In this document: in pieces, positions 34,625 through 43,593 of the stretch
Numbering within the stretch: position 1 is the stretch's first letter
Layout of the letters: each line of letters begins with the position of its first letter
Assembly (NCBI RefSeq): GCF_004345565.1
Contig: NZ_SLWA01000001.1
Span: forward strand, 715,892-779,891
Reading direction: 5' to 3'
Length of the DNA stretch: 64,000 bases
Source: Flavobacterium circumlabens
GTDB taxonomy: Bacteria; Bacteroidota; Bacteroidia; Flavobacteriales; Flavobacteriaceae
The notes under the pieces: model-generated
Told to the model about the DNA's origin: nothing
Database searches by the model: none
Seen by the model: only the letters and a program-made list of their open reading frames with translations
Translations under genes and position numbers: made by a program

Positions 34625-34683
34625 TAAGAATTAATTAGATTACAAATTTTGTTGCAAAGCCTTTGCAAAGCCTTTGCAATATT

Positions 34684-34923
34684 TTAATTAAGCATTTGCA
34701 ATTCTGAAAAATTGGGCTCTACATAAATCTTTGCCTTTTCAAAATCAATATGGGAATGCTTTATAAAAGATGGCGTGCCCTGCTTATACATATCAAGTTC
34801 CTTTTCTTTTCGGTCTAAGTCTTGTTTGTAAAGGTTTTTAAGCTCTACGAGAATGTCGAGTCTGTCTCTTAAATAATCGTAATTAGCTTTAAGGATTTCG
34901 TAAGGTGTTTTTTCTGTTTGCAT
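34684..34923 (-). CDS. hypothetical coiled-coil protein (79 aa)
   Basis: 79 residues from ATG 34923 (MQTEKTPYEILKANYDYL); an earlier ATG at 34992 reads through the palindromic region and is less likely. The central part (RDRLDILVELKNLYKQDLDRKEKELDMYKQG) is a short coiled coil. Not recognised as a family. It lies between the excisionase-like gene and the primase group and may be a regulatory or accessory protein of the element. Confidence 0.55.
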   Translation of the reverse strand: MQTEKTPYEILKANYDYLRDRLDILVELKNLYKQDLDRKEKELDMYKQGTPSFIKHSHIDFEKAKIYVEPNFSELQMLN

Positions 34924-34943
34924 AAGAAAAAGTTTTGTATAGG

Positions 34944-35074
34944 CGAAGTACCCCTTAGGGTTGCAAACATATTCCGAGGAATAAATTAACAACGCTTTAG
35001 CAGTTGAGACCCTTAGGGTACTTCGTTATTGTCGATAAGATTTTTTTGGAGATTGCTCCCCGAGATATGTTTGC
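34944..35074. repeat. nested inverted repeats upstream of the 79-aa gene
   Basis: CGAAGTACCC (34944-34953) mirrors GGGTACTTCG (35016-35025), and CCCTTAGGG occurs in both arms. GCAAACATATTCCGAGG (34963-34979) mirrors CCCCGAGATATGTTTGC (35058-35074). The two pairs overlap with different centres, so alternative folds are possible. Confidence 0.7.
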
Positions 35075-35110
35075 ACAACAAACGTACAAATTAATTCCAA
35101 TTAAAATAAA

Positions 35111-35398
35111 TTAAGATTGAAATTTATTCATTTTTTGTAATGCCTCAGAAACTTCACTTTTTTTGTAGCGAACCTTATTCCCAATTTTATAAGCGGGAAT
35201 AAGGTCTTTTCTTGTCCAGTCCCATAATGTTACAAGTGAAACCGACAACATTTTAGCCGTTTCCTCTCTTGTTAGCAGTTTTTCATTGTCAGGTTGCAAA
35301 GTGTTTGCAAATCCCTTAAGTGCATCGACAACCTCTTTTACGATTTCATTTTTGAAATCAAGAGCATTTGTGTTTTCCAGTTGTAGTACGTTTGTCAT
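35111..35398 (-). CDS. excisionase-like helix-turn-helix protein
   Basis: 95 residues with a MerR/excisionase-type winged HTH (HTH_17) at about 43-88: LLTREETAKMLSVSLVTLWDWTRKDLIPAYKIGNKVRYKKSEV. This form is common next to tyrosine recombinases in Bacteroidota elements, where it acts as a recombination directionality factor or regulator. It lies 357 bp downstream of the recombinase gene on the same strand. Confidence 0.82.
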   Translation of the reverse strand: MTNVLQLENTNALDFKNEIVKEVVDALKGFANTLQPDNEKLLTREETAKMLSVSLVTLWDWTRKDLIPAYKIGNKVRYKKSEVSEALQKMNKFQS

Positions 35399-35519
35399 AA
35401 CTTAATCGTTTTTTGATTGATGATTGATAAGACAAACTTAAGTACGATTAATTTAGTGCTGTTGCGATTAACTAGGATAAGAAAGGTTTGGGAAGTCTAC
35501 TTAAAACTTTAACATTTAC

Positions 35520-35774
35520 CTACCAATAACTGCAATAAAATCCTACTTTTTCACATTTCAATTTTAATTCCGCAGAAGCTTTATATCCATTAGGAACGCC
35601 AATTTGTTTTATGATTGAAATAAAAACAATTACGGGTATTATTTTTATTCTAACATTCCCCCCTAAAAGTTTAATGTAATAATTAATCACTTGTCTAATC
35701 ACTTTTTCAGGTAATTGATCACCATACGCCTCGAACAAAAAAGCTTTAGTTATTTTATTGGGAATTATTTTCAT
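35520..35774 (-). CDS. hypothetical protein (84 aa) overlapping the recombinase end
   Basis: 84 residues, starting inside the last 20 bp of the recombinase gene, which suggests coupled translation. The N-terminus (KIIPNKITKAFLFEAYGDQLPEKVIRQVINYYIKLL) looks helical and the middle is hydrophobic (IKIIPVIVFISIIKQI). Not recognised. It may be a small accessory protein or a chance frame; the overlap and same strand make a real gene somewhat more likely. Confidence 0.45.
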   Translation of the reverse strand: MKIIPNKITKAFLFEAYGDQLPEKVIRQVINYYIKLLGGNVRIKIIPVIVFISIIKQIGVPNGYKASAELKLKCEKVGFYCSYW

Positions 35775-37065
35775 TTTCCCAATGCTCTTTTAATTTTTCA
35801 GCGTTTTCTCTCGGAGTAATTTTTATGTATTTTAAAAATTGCGTTTCGGTTTTATGTCCTGTTATAGCCATAATTGTCATATTGGATAATTTTCCATAAA
35901 GATTTGATGCAAACGAGCGCCTGCATGTATGCGAGGTAATAAGTTCGTGTTTTGGGAATGTACCAAACACTTTTCGATTTTTATTTTTTGATATAATTGT
36001 TATGTCAGGAAAGAAGTCTTTTTCGTCCTTTTTGTTTGTCATTTTTGCACTTTCGATCATTTCAGTAAAACCAACAGCTTTGCAAACTTCTTTTACATAT
36101 TCATTAAATTTAGCATCTGAAATTTGATGTGGTAAATTGCCATTACGTTTATGTAAAATGGCCGTAATCTGTTGATGCATTGGTATAATAACCAGATGTG
36201 CAGTTTTTTTGGTAATAATTTCAATATAGTTTCCAACAAAATTGAATTTTTCTAATTTTAAAAAATCAGAAATTCTTAAACCAGTTCGCAAACCAAAAAT
36301 AAAATTATCTCTCACATTATCCAGTCGTTCTGAATGACTAAAGTCATGATTAAAAACTGCATTTATTTCATTTTCTGTAAGATAAACATCTTTTGTTGGA
36401 TTTGTGAGAACTCTAAATTCTGAGTGTTTGTATTCTTGATTTATTGGTAATCCTTCTATTTCTATGTTTTTACACCATGTTTTTAAAATTGCAACTTGTG
36501 TTCCGAAAGTGTTGTCGTTTAATTTTTCGAAATTTCGGCAGTAAAATAAAAAATCCCTATAAAACTCTAAATTAATATCTTGAAAACGAAGCTTTTTATT
36601 TGAGTGTTTTTCGTAATTAGAAAGTTTATTTTTTGCAGTTATATGATGTTGAATTGTTCTCGGAGAAATAGGATTCCCTTTGTAAAGTCTTTGTGGCGAA
36701 TCATCAATATACTTTTTTACCCAATCCGTAAAATAGATTTTGTAAAGTTCATCTTTGTCAGCTCTTCCAAAGAATTTTTTTATTTTTTCTTTAAGCCAAA
36801 TACTGCTTATATTTTGTTGAGTATTGTAGTCGATATTATACTCTTCTAAGAGATAATTTTCCAGATGGCGAAGTTTACTGTTAATGAAATCTTTTTGCGG
36901 AGTTGTAACGCTAATTTTTACCTGTTCTTTAGTTTCGCTCCACTCGTTAAATTTTACTGATAGCCCTGTTCGTGATTTTTGGTCTATTCTTTTACTATCC
37001 CAAAACCTAACATAGATACTGGATAATTCAGATTTGCCTTTTATAATAAAATATCGAATTTTCAT
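35755..37065 (-). CDS. tyrosine recombinase / integrase
   Basis: 436 residues. The N-terminal arm-binding part is about 1-110, a SAM-like core-binding domain (YIDDSPQRLYKGNPISPRTIQHHITAKNKLSNYE) about 110-215, and the catalytic domain follows. It has Arg in GLRTGLRISDFLKLE (about 261), the HTCRRSFAS box (about 380), GHKTETQF, and Tyr in FLKYIKI (about 411). It lies 190 bp from the right attachment copy and should insert and excise the element at tRNA-Leu. Confidence 0.93.
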   Translation of the reverse strand: MKIRYFIIKGKSELSSIYVRFWDSKRIDQKSRTGLSVKFNEWSETKEQVKISVTTPQKDFINSKLRHLENYLLEEYNIDYNTQQNISSIWLKEKIKKFFGRADKDELYKIYFTDWVKKYIDDSPQRLYKGNPISPRTIQHHITAKNKLSNYEKHSNKKLRFQDINLEFYRDFLFYCRNFEKLNDNTFGTQVAILKTWCKNIEIEGLPINQEYKHSEFRVLTNPTKDVYLTENEINAVFNHDFSHSERLDNVRDNFIFGLRTGLRISDFLKLEKFNFVGNYIEIITKKTAHLVIIPMHQQITAILHKRNGNLPHQISDAKFNEYVKEVCKAVGFTEMIESAKMTNKKDEKDFFPDITIISKNKNRKVFGTFPKHELITSHTCRRSFASNLYGKLSNMTIMAITGHKTETQFLKYIKITPRENAEKLKEHWENENNSQ

Positions 37066-37094
37066 AGTGTGAACATTATCATACGAAGATAGTG

Positions 37095-37158
37095 TTTTGC
37101 CGAAATATTGCCGAAAATATTTTAATTTATCTTAATAACACTTAATTTATCTTAATAA
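37095..37158. repeat. right arm-type repeats and a 20-bp-period direct repeat
   Basis: TTTTGCCGAAATATTGCCGAAA (from 37095) matches the doublet at 21560-21586. Next to it TTAATTTATCTTAATAA occurs twice (37122-37138 and 37142-37158). Both lie just upstream of the recombinase gene and inside the right end, a good place for arm sites and a recombinase operator. Confidence 0.6.
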
Positions 37159-37255
37159 TATTTGTAAGATAAAAACATTTAATTAATTAATTTTAAAGGA
37201 TTTGCAGTGATTTTTGCAGATTGTTTAATTCGTACAAATTAAGAGGGTTGCAAAA

Positions 37256-37268
37256 CGGCTCCGGGTAC
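37256..37268. other. right attachment core (attR)
   Basis: An exact 13-bp copy (CGGCTCCGGGTAC) of the tRNA-Leu 3' end at 21492-21504, marking the right boundary of the element. Confidence 0.8.
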
Positions 37269-37297
37269 AAAAACCTCTTCTTAACGGAAGAGGTTTT
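37269..37297 (+). terminator. hairpin beyond attR, probably the original tRNA-Leu terminator
   Basis: AAAACCTCTTC-TTAAC-GGAAGAGGTTTTTTT follows the right attachment core directly. Before integration it would have lain immediately after the tRNA gene. Confidence 0.75.
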
Positions 37298-37380
37298 TTT
37301 GGTTTTATTTAACCATATAAGTTATGTAAGTTCATTTAATACTGCTGCTTTATAACGTAACGTTATATTTATTTATATAA

Positions 37381-37848
37381 CTACATGGTTAAAACCTCAC
37401 AACTCGCCTCATGCAAAACAGGAAAATTACACGAGTTCGCAATAAAACACAACTGATTTGCTTTCTGATGTAATCCTAGAGCTAATTCTATTTGTTCCGG
37501 ATCTGAAATCTTTGCTTTAGGATTTAATCGAACTTCTGTAAAACGTCCGCTTCCGTCTGGTGAGACTTCCAGTGTTGCTTCGGCATGATCTGAATATTCC
37601 AGAACTTCTATTCCGTTTTGTGAGCAGACATATAAGTATGACATCATGTGGCAGGAAACCAGACTGCTCAACAGTAAATCTTCGGGATTGTATACTTCCG
37701 GATCACCTTTAAAGGCTTTTGCTGCGGAAACATTTAAAACAGGTTTCCCTTCAATTTTAATTTGATGACTTTTATTGTACAACTTTGAAACTGATTCTTG
37801 TTCTTTTTTTGAAGTCCAATTGAGTTCTGCTTTGAATAGATGTTTCAT
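37381..37848 (-). CDS. OsmC-family peroxiredoxin-like protein
   Basis: 155 residues of the OsmC/Ohr fold, which reduces organic hydroperoxides with two cysteines. The first Cys is in LSSLVSCHMMSYL (about 66) and the second in CFIANSCNFPV (about 140), with the Glu/Arg framework (PEDLLL) in place. It resembles the YhfA/OsmC branch rather than Ohr. It is monocistronic, immediately outside the element. Confidence 0.88.
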   Translation of the reverse strand: MKHLFKAELNWTSKKEQESVSKLYNKSHQIKIEGKPVLNVSAAKAFKGDPEVYNPEDLLLSSLVSCHMMSYLYVCSQNGIEVLEYSDHAEATLEVSPDGSGRFTEVRLNPKAKISDPEQIELALGLHQKANQLCFIANSCNFPVLHEASCEVLTM

Positions 37849-38025
37849 TTTGCTTTAGTTTACTTTGCTAAGTTACCATTTTATATAGTTACTATGAATT
37901 AATCGCGCTAAGTCGCAGAGTCGCAAAGTTTTTTCTGCCACTAATTTCACGAATTTTCACTAATTAAAATTAACCATCCTGATTTGTGTAAATTAGTGCA
38001 ATTCGTGGCAAACTTCACTCAATAA

Positions 38026-38055
38026 AAAACCTCAAAAGCATAACTTTCGAGGTTT
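38026..38055 (-). terminator. terminator of the araBDA-galM group
   Basis: An AAACCTC-AAAG/CTTTCGAGGTTT hairpin with one bulge and an A-run on its left lies 38 bp past the galM stop on the minus strand. Confidence 0.65.
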
Positions 38056-38092
38056 CTTAGAGAATTACTAAACTAATAAACAAATTCTAAAA

Positions 38093-39277
38093 CTATTTTT
38101 TTACAGAAAATTTAAAAGTAGTTTTAGTTTGATAATTTTCTCCCGCGTTTAAAACCGTTGTCGGGAAGTTTTTCTGGTTTGGAGAATCCGGATAATGCTC
38201 TGTTTCTAAACAAAGTCCGGTTCTGTGTGCATATTTTCCACCGTCGCGTGTTGGTAAAGTTCCGTCAAGGAAATTCCCGGAGTAAAACTGAATTCCAGGT
38301 TCGTCGGTTGTCATTTCCAGCACTCTTCCACTTGCAGCGTGGTACACTTTCGCTATGATTGTTTTTCCTTTTTCAGGATTGTTCAGTACCCAGCAGTGAT
38401 CATATCCTTTTCCTCTTTCTAATTGCTCGTTCTTCACTTCGATGTCTTTTCCAATTAATTTTGGTGTTCTGAAATCGAAAGGCGTATTAGCAACATCCTC
38501 TAATTTTCCTGTCGGAATAAGCGTTGCATCAACCGGAACTAATTTGTCCGCATTTAAAGTCAATTCGTGATCTAAGATTGTTTTCGAAAAATCTCCGGAT
38601 AAATTGAAGTATGAATGTTGTGTCAAATTCACAATTGTTTTCTTATCGGTTGATGCTTCATAAAGCACTTCCAGCTCATTATCATTTGTCAGCGTATAGG
38701 TTACAAAAACCTTTAAGTTTCCGGGATACCCTTCTTCTAAATCTTTACTTAGATACGATAATTTCAAAGAAGCTGTATTTCCTGATTTTACCTCATCGGC
38801 TTTCCAAACAACATTGAAAAATCCCTGCGGTCCACCGTGCAAAGCATTTGGCGCATTATTTATGGCTAATTGATATTCTTTTCCGTCTAAAGTAAATTTT
38901 CCTTTAGCGATTCTATTTCCGTATCTTCCAATCAAAGCTCCAAAAAACGGATTCTCTTTCTCGTACTGTGCCAAAGAGTTAAACCCGATTACTACATTTT
39001 CAGAAACTCCCTCTTTATTTGGTACTTTCAAATCTGTAATTCTTCCACCAAAAGTGATGATGTCCACTTCCATCCCATTTTGGTTTTTTAATTTGTAACT
39101 ATCGACTTTTTCTCCTTTTGCAGTGGTTCCGTAAGCTGATTTTTCAATTGTAACCGTAGCTTTTTCATCTGTTGAAACTGCTTTTGCATCTGTTTTTTTA
39201 TCGCTTTTGCATTGAACTGAAACCGCAGCCAAACTCAAAAGGCTGATTCCAAAAACGCAACGTTTTAATACATTCAT
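38093..39277 (-). CDS. galM: aldose 1-epimerase (mutarotase), lipoprotein
   Basis: 394 residues. The N-terminus is a lipoprotein signal (SLLSLAAVSVQC, Cys at about 23). The mutarotase core has FGGRITDLKVPNKEG, GRYGNRIAKGKF, NALHGGPQGF, the His in LTQHSYFNLSG and the catalytic Glu in CLETEHYPDSPNQ near 358. It interconverts alpha and beta anomers of aldoses such as L-arabinose. It is the last gene of the araBDA group, 105 bp after araA. Confidence 0.93.
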   Translation of the reverse strand: MNVLKRCVFGISLLSLAAVSVQCKSDKKTDAKAVSTDEKATVTIEKSAYGTTAKGEKVDSYKLKNQNGMEVDIITFGGRITDLKVPNKEGVSENVVIGFNSLAQYEKENPFFGALIGRYGNRIAKGKFTLDGKEYQLAINNAPNALHGGPQGFFNVVWKADEVKSGNTASLKLSYLSKDLEEGYPGNLKVFVTYTLTNDNELEVLYEASTDKKTIVNLTQHSYFNLSGDFSKTILDHELTLNADKLVPVDATLIPTGKLEDVANTPFDFRTPKLIGKDIEVKNEQLERGKGYDHCWVLNNPEKGKTIIAKVYHAASGRVLEMTTDEPGIQFYSGNFLDGTLPTRDGGKYAHRTGLCLETEHYPDSPNQKNFPTTVLNAGENYQTKTTFKFSVKK

Positions 39278-39382
39278 AAATGATATTTTTTAGTTTTGGT
39301 TAAATGTTAGCTGTTAAAAGTTAAAAATAGCAAATTAAAATTCAAGATAAAACCTTTGCCACTTTGAACCTTTGCACCTTAA

Positions 39383-40891
39383 TTAAAGTCCATGCTGAAA
39401 CAGATGATAATATGCTTCATTCGCATTGATTTTATCTTTAAAGTCCCTTACCGTAGTCCTTTCATCAATAACTAATAATTCGATTCCGGCGATATCTGCA
39501 AAATCTTCCATATATTCTGTCGTGATGGCCTGACTATAAACCGTGTGATGTGCTCCACCGGCTAGAATCCAGGCGGTTGCTGCGATATCAAGATTTGGTT
39601 TACAGTCCCATAAAACTCTCGCCACCGGTAATTTTGGTAAATCTGCCAATGGTTTAATGGCTTCCACTTCGTTTACAATCAAACGGAAACGATTCCCCAT
39701 ATCTACTAAAGAAACATTGATTGCCGCTCCGGCAGGTGAATTGAATACCAAACGTGCAGGATCTTCTTTTCCTCCAATTCCTAACGGATGCACCTCGCAG
39801 GAAGGTTTTGACTCTGCGATTGACGGGCAAATTTCCAACATATGCGATCCTAAAACGTATGATTTCTGAGGTGTGAAATGATAGGTATAATCTTCCATGA
39901 AAGAAGTTCCTCCTTCAAGCCCGACGTTCATAACTTTTAATGCACGAACCATTGCAGCCGTTTTCCAGTCGCCTTCGCCACCAAAACCGTAACCATCGGC
40001 CATTAATCTTTGTGTCGCAATTCCTGGTAATTGTTTCCAGGCTCCAAGGTTTTCAAATGTATCTGTAAAAGCTCCAAAACCTCCTTCTTCAAGGAAAGCT
40101 CTTAGGCCTAATTCTATTTTTGCTGCTTCTACTAATGAACTTCTTTGCGCTCCGCCTTCTTTTAAAGAATCGGTTAAAGAATAAGATGATTCGTAAATGG
40201 CTAATAAATCGTTTAATTGTTGCTCTGTTACCTTATCAATATGTTTCGTCACATCTGAAGAATCATATCCGTTAACCGACATTCCAAAACGAATCTGGGC
40301 TTCTACTTTATCGCCTTCTGTAACGGCAACCTCACGCATATTGTCTCCGATGCGGGCTACTTTTAAGTTTTGAAGTTCGTCCCATCCTAAAGCTACTCTT
40401 GTCCACACTCCTAATTTGTTTAAAACACGTGGATCTTCCCAATGTCCAACCACCACTTTACGTTTTTTACGCATTCTGGACATGATAAAACCAAATTCAC
40501 GATCTCCGTGAGCGGATTGATTCAGGTTCATGAAATCCATGTCGATAGTTCCCCACGGAATTTCAGCATTGTATTGTGTGTGTAAATGGCACAGGGGTTT
40601 CTTTAGAATGCTTAATCCTCCAATCCACATTTTAGCTGGAGAAAAAGTATGCATCCAGGCAATAAGACCGATACAGTTTTTAGTGGAGTTTGCTTCTAAA
40701 CATAAATCTAAAATTTGCTTAGGCGATTTTAAGGTGTCTTTGCAAATTATTTTTACCGGAATGTGTGATGAAGCGTCTAAACCTTTTGCCATAATTGCAG
40801 CATGTTCCGCTACTAATTTTAAAGTTTCCGGTCCGTATAATTCCTGGCTTCCTACTACAAACCAAACTTCTTTTTGAGATATATCTATCAT
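39383..40891 (-). CDS. araA: L-arabinose isomerase
   Basis: 502 residues from ATG 40891 ([20 protein letters not shown]); an upstream in-frame ATG at 40915 adds eight atypical residues. It converts L-arabinose to L-ribulose in the cytoplasm. The metal-binding Glu and His residues lie in [24 protein letters not shown] and the C-terminal [11 protein letters not shown]. Full length for the family. Part of the araB-araD-araA group. Confidence 0.96.
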   Translation of the reverse strand: MIDISQKEVWFVVGSQELYGPETLKLVAEHAAIMAKGLDASSHIPVKIICKDTLKSPKQILDLCLEANSTKNCIGLIAWMHTFSPAKMWIGGLSILKKPLCHLHTQYNAEIPWGTIDMDFMNLNQSAHGDREFGFIMSRMRKKRKVVVGHWEDPRVLNKLGVWTRVALGWDELQNLKVARIGDNMREVAVTEGDKVEAQIRFGMSVNGYDSSDVTKHIDKVTEQQLNDLLAIYESSYSLTDSLKEGGAQRSSLVEAAKIELGLRAFLEEGGFGAFTDTFENLGAWKQLPGIATQRLMADGYGFGGEGDWKTAAMVRALKVMNVGLEGGTSFMEDYTYHFTPQKSYVLGSHMLEICPSIAESKPSCEVHPLGIGGKEDPARLVFNSPAGAAINVSLVDMGNRFRLIVNEVEAIKPLADLPKLPVARVLWDCKPNLDIAATAWILAGGAHHTVYSQAITTEYMEDFADIAGIELLVIDERTTVRDFKDKINANEAYYHLFQHGL

Positions 40892-41048
40892 TTCTTTTGT
40901 TCTTTTTTGTTTCAAGTTTCAGGTTTCAAGTGTTGGAATCTGAAAACTCGAATTGTTATTTTTTGTTTTAGGTTTCTTTTGTTTGACTTTCACGTTTCAC
41001 GTTCCAATAACTTGAAACAAAAAAACATGAAACCTGAAACAAAATTTT

Positions 41049-41750
41049 CTACTGTCCGTAATACGAATCTTTTCCGTGTTTGCGGTTGTAATGTTTTTTT
41101 ATCAGGGAGTCTTTCAATCTTGGTGCGTTTGGATTTATCTGTAAAGTCAGGTAGGCCATTTCGGCTACGACTTCTAAAACCTTGCTGTTGTAAACTGCTT
41201 TGGCTGCGTTTTTTCCCCAGGCAAAAGGACCGTGGTTTCCAATCAAAATCATTTCTACTTCTTCGTAGGAAAGATTTTTTTCTTTGAAACAATCCAAAAT
41301 CTGAATTCCGGTATTGTGTTCGTAATTTCCTTCGATTAGTGAATCTGCCATCGGCGGTGCGCACGGAATGTCTGACGTTAAATGATCGGCATGTGTGGTT
41401 CCGAAAATTGGAATATCCTGCTGCGCCTGTGCCCAGGCCACAGAATAGGTTGCGTGCGTATGCGCAACACCTCCAATATTTGGCCAGTTTTTGTATAAAT
41501 AAGCATGTGTTTTGGTGTCTGATGACGGACGCATGGTTCCTTCAATAATGTTATTGTCAAAATCAACAATTACAATATCTTCGGGTTTTAAATCCTCATA
41601 AGGAACGCCGCTGGGTTTAATGGCAAAAACATCATTTTCCCTATCCACCGCACTTACATTTCCAAAAGTATAAACCACCAGATTCAATGCATTTAACTGC
41701 ATGTTGGCTTCGTAACATTCCTGCTTTAAATCTTTATAACGAGAACTCAT
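41049..41750 (-). CDS. araD: L-ribulose-5-phosphate 4-epimerase
   Basis: 233 residues from ATG 41750 (MSSRYKDLKQECYEANMQL), which overlaps the araB end by 17 bp; the ATG at 41786 would read further into araB and is not conserved. A class II aldolase-type epimerase: FGNVSAVDREN, the zinc-binding HTHATYSVAWAQ pair of histidines and a later HGPFAWGK. It forms D-xylulose 5-phosphate. Confidence 0.95.
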   Translation of the reverse strand: MSSRYKDLKQECYEANMQLNALNLVVYTFGNVSAVDRENDVFAIKPSGVPYEDLKPEDIVIVDFDNNIIEGTMRPSSDTKTHAYLYKNWPNIGGVAHTHATYSVAWAQAQQDIPIFGTTHADHLTSDIPCAPPMADSLIEGNYEHNTGIQILDCFKEKNLSYEEVEMILIGNHGPFAWGKNAAKAVYNSKVLEVVAEMAYLTLQINPNAPRLKDSLIKKHYNRKHGKDSYYGQ

Positions 41751-43425
41751 GTTGTGGTAATTTAATAGTTGGGTCTTCGTAAGCACTTAACTGATCGTAT
41801 GCCAAAAGCAATTTATGATAAGCTGCTACTTTATTTAATTGAGGAAAATATTCTCCGTCAAAATCACTTCCTATCTTTTGACTTGCCTCAATTACGTTTG
41901 GATAAATTCCTGCCGCAACGGCTGCGTAAATTGCCGCTCCCAGAGCCGGAGTCTGATCTGATGCTGCAATTTTAATGGGTTTGTTTAAAACATTTGCCAA
42001 AGTCTGCATGATAAAAGGCGATTTTCTGGCAACGCCTCCAATTCCGATAACGCTGTCAATTTTTACACCTTCTTCTTCAAAACGATCCACGATTTTTTTC
42101 GCTCCAAAGCAAATTGCGTTTACCAATGCTTTGAAAATATGAGGCGCTTTTGTTCCTAAAGATAAATTGGAGATTGCGCTTTTTAATTCCTGATTGGCGT
42201 CTGGAGTTCTTCTTCCGTTAATCCAGTCCAAAGCAATTGGAAGACTGTCTGAAACCGGAATTTTTTCTGCTTCTTTTGTCAGTTCCACAATTAATTTATC
42301 GCTGAATTCTTCTCTTAATTGTTCTTTCTGAGTGTCACTTAAAATAGAAGAAGAATCTAATAAATGATCGGTTGGCCAAAGCAATAATTCTTTGTACCAG
42401 GCCAATAAATCGCCAAAAGCAGATTGTCCTGCCTCTAAACCGATATAACCCGGAATTACGGATCCGTCAACTTGTCCGCAGATTCCGCGAACAGTTTTGG
42501 TCCCTACTTCTTCTTTCGAACCTACTAAAATATCACAGGTTGAAGTTCCCATAACGCGAACTAAGGTGTTCTCGCCAATTTTTGCTCCAACAGCTCCGGA
42601 ATGTGCATCGAAAGTTCCTACGGCTACGATTGTATCTGTCGAAAGTCCTAAACGATCTGCCCATTCTTTGCTTAAATTTCCGGCAACTACATCTGATGTA
42701 AACGTTTCATCATATAAATTACCGCGAAGTGTTGCCAGATACGGATGTAATTTTTCTAAGAATTCAACTGGCGGAAGTCCGTTCCAGTCTTCGTGCCACA
42801 TCGCTTTATGACCCGCGGCGCAACGGCTTCTTTTGAATGTCTTTAAATCTTTATCTTCAATTAATAAATACGTCATTAAATCGCAGTGCTCCATCCAGGT
42901 GTGCGCTGCATTTCTAACGGCTTCATCTTCTCTGGCAATGTGCAGGATTTTTGCCCAAAACCATTCCGATGAATAAATTCCGCCTACATATTTTGTTACG
43001 TTTTCTCCGCCCCAGCTTACTGCCAGTTCGTTGATTTCGTTTGCTTCATTTATCGAGGTATGATCTTTCCATAATACCATCATTGCATTCGGATTTTCTT
43101 CAAAACCTTTTGTTAATGCCAACGGAATTCCTTCTTTGGTTACAGGAACGGGAGAAGATCCGGTGGTATCAATACAAATTCCGCGTACTTGAAACGGATC
43201 AACTCCACTCTCTTTTACAACAGTTTGTATCGTAATTTCTAAACCTTCAATATGGTCGAGTGGATGCTGACGAAACTGATTTACAGATGCGTCACAATAT
43301 TGCTTGTTTTTCCATCTTTTATAAGGAGAAACATTGGATGCCAATTCTTGTCCATTTTCAGTATCTATCAGCATCGCCCGAACAGAATCTGTTCCGTAGT
43401 CCAATCCTATAACGTAATTTTTCAT
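41734..43425 (-). CDS. araB: L-ribulokinase
   Basis: 563 residues, matching the usual AraB length (about 560). A FGGY-family kinase: the start GLDYGTDSVRAMLIDTENG is the phosphate-binding strand, GTFDAHSGAVGAKIG contains the catalytic Asp (about 285), and the C-terminal GIGGVARKSPFIMQ is the adenosine motif. It phosphorylates L-ribulose. First gene of the araB-araD-araA-galM unit, with the AraR-like palindrome 49 bp upstream. Confidence 0.96.
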   Translation of the reverse strand: MKNYVIGLDYGTDSVRAMLIDTENGQELASNVSPYKRWKNKQYCDASVNQFRQHPLDHIEGLEITIQTVVKESGVDPFQVRGICIDTTGSSPVPVTKEGIPLALTKGFEENPNAMMVLWKDHTSINEANEINELAVSWGGENVTKYVGGIYSSEWFWAKILHIAREDEAVRNAAHTWMEHCDLMTYLLIEDKDLKTFKRSRCAAGHKAMWHEDWNGLPPVEFLEKLHPYLATLRGNLYDETFTSDVVAGNLSKEWADRLGLSTDTIVAVGTFDAHSGAVGAKIGENTLVRVMGTSTCDILVGSKEEVGTKTVRGICGQVDGSVIPGYIGLEAGQSAFGDLLAWYKELLLWPTDHLLDSSSILSDTQKEQLREEFSDKLIVELTKEAEKIPVSDSLPIALDWINGRRTPDANQELKSAISNLSLGTKAPHIFKALVNAICFGAKKIVDRFEEEGVKIDSVIGIGGVARKSPFIMQTLANVLNKPIKIAASDQTPALGAAIYAAVAAGIYPNVIEASQKIGSDFDGEYFPQLNKVAAYHKLLLAYDQLSAYEDPTIKLPQHEFSL

Positions 43426-43473
43426 TCGAAATTCATTTTATAATAATGACAAATATAAATATAAATAATTTAT

Positions 43474-43492
43474 AAGTGTGTAAAAAACACTT
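43474..43492. promoter_or_regulatory. AraR-like operator upstream of araB
   Basis: AAGTGT-GTAAAAA-ACACTT, a perfect palindrome with 7-bp spacer. The same 6-7-6 layout occurs at 59156, 59615 and 63495, in each case upstream of a gene for arabinose use or its control. Confidence 0.72.
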
Positions 43493-43593
43493 AATAAAAA
43501 TAAGGGCTTGTATTTTTGCAAATAATGCATCAAAACAAGGATTTAGGATAAAAACAAAAAATAAACGTTTGATTTACATTTATTCTGTTGCGA

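Larger units (their letters stand above)
21504..37268. mobile_element. integrated genetic element(s) at tRNA-Leu
   Basis: A 15.8-kb AT-rich region between the 13-bp direct repeats. It encodes a tyrosine recombinase beside the right repeat, an excisionase-like HTH protein, a primase/helicase-like protein, defence-like genes and a bacteriocin-like cluster. A degraded copy of the left-end sequence at 26002-26070 suggests two elements in tandem (about 21504-26001 and 26002-37268). No relaxase or conjugation gene is present, so transfer would need a helper. Boundaries rest on the repeats; the division is inference. Confidence 0.82.

Noticed and set aside
37122..37158. Short direct repeats considered as a CRISPR array
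   Set aside because: Only two copies with a 3-bp gap; no spacers and no cas genes anywhere in the window.
40874..41364. Frames of 124-137 codons opposite the araD end
   Set aside because: They lie over araD and the araA-araD gap on the other strand or frame, with no recognisable motif.
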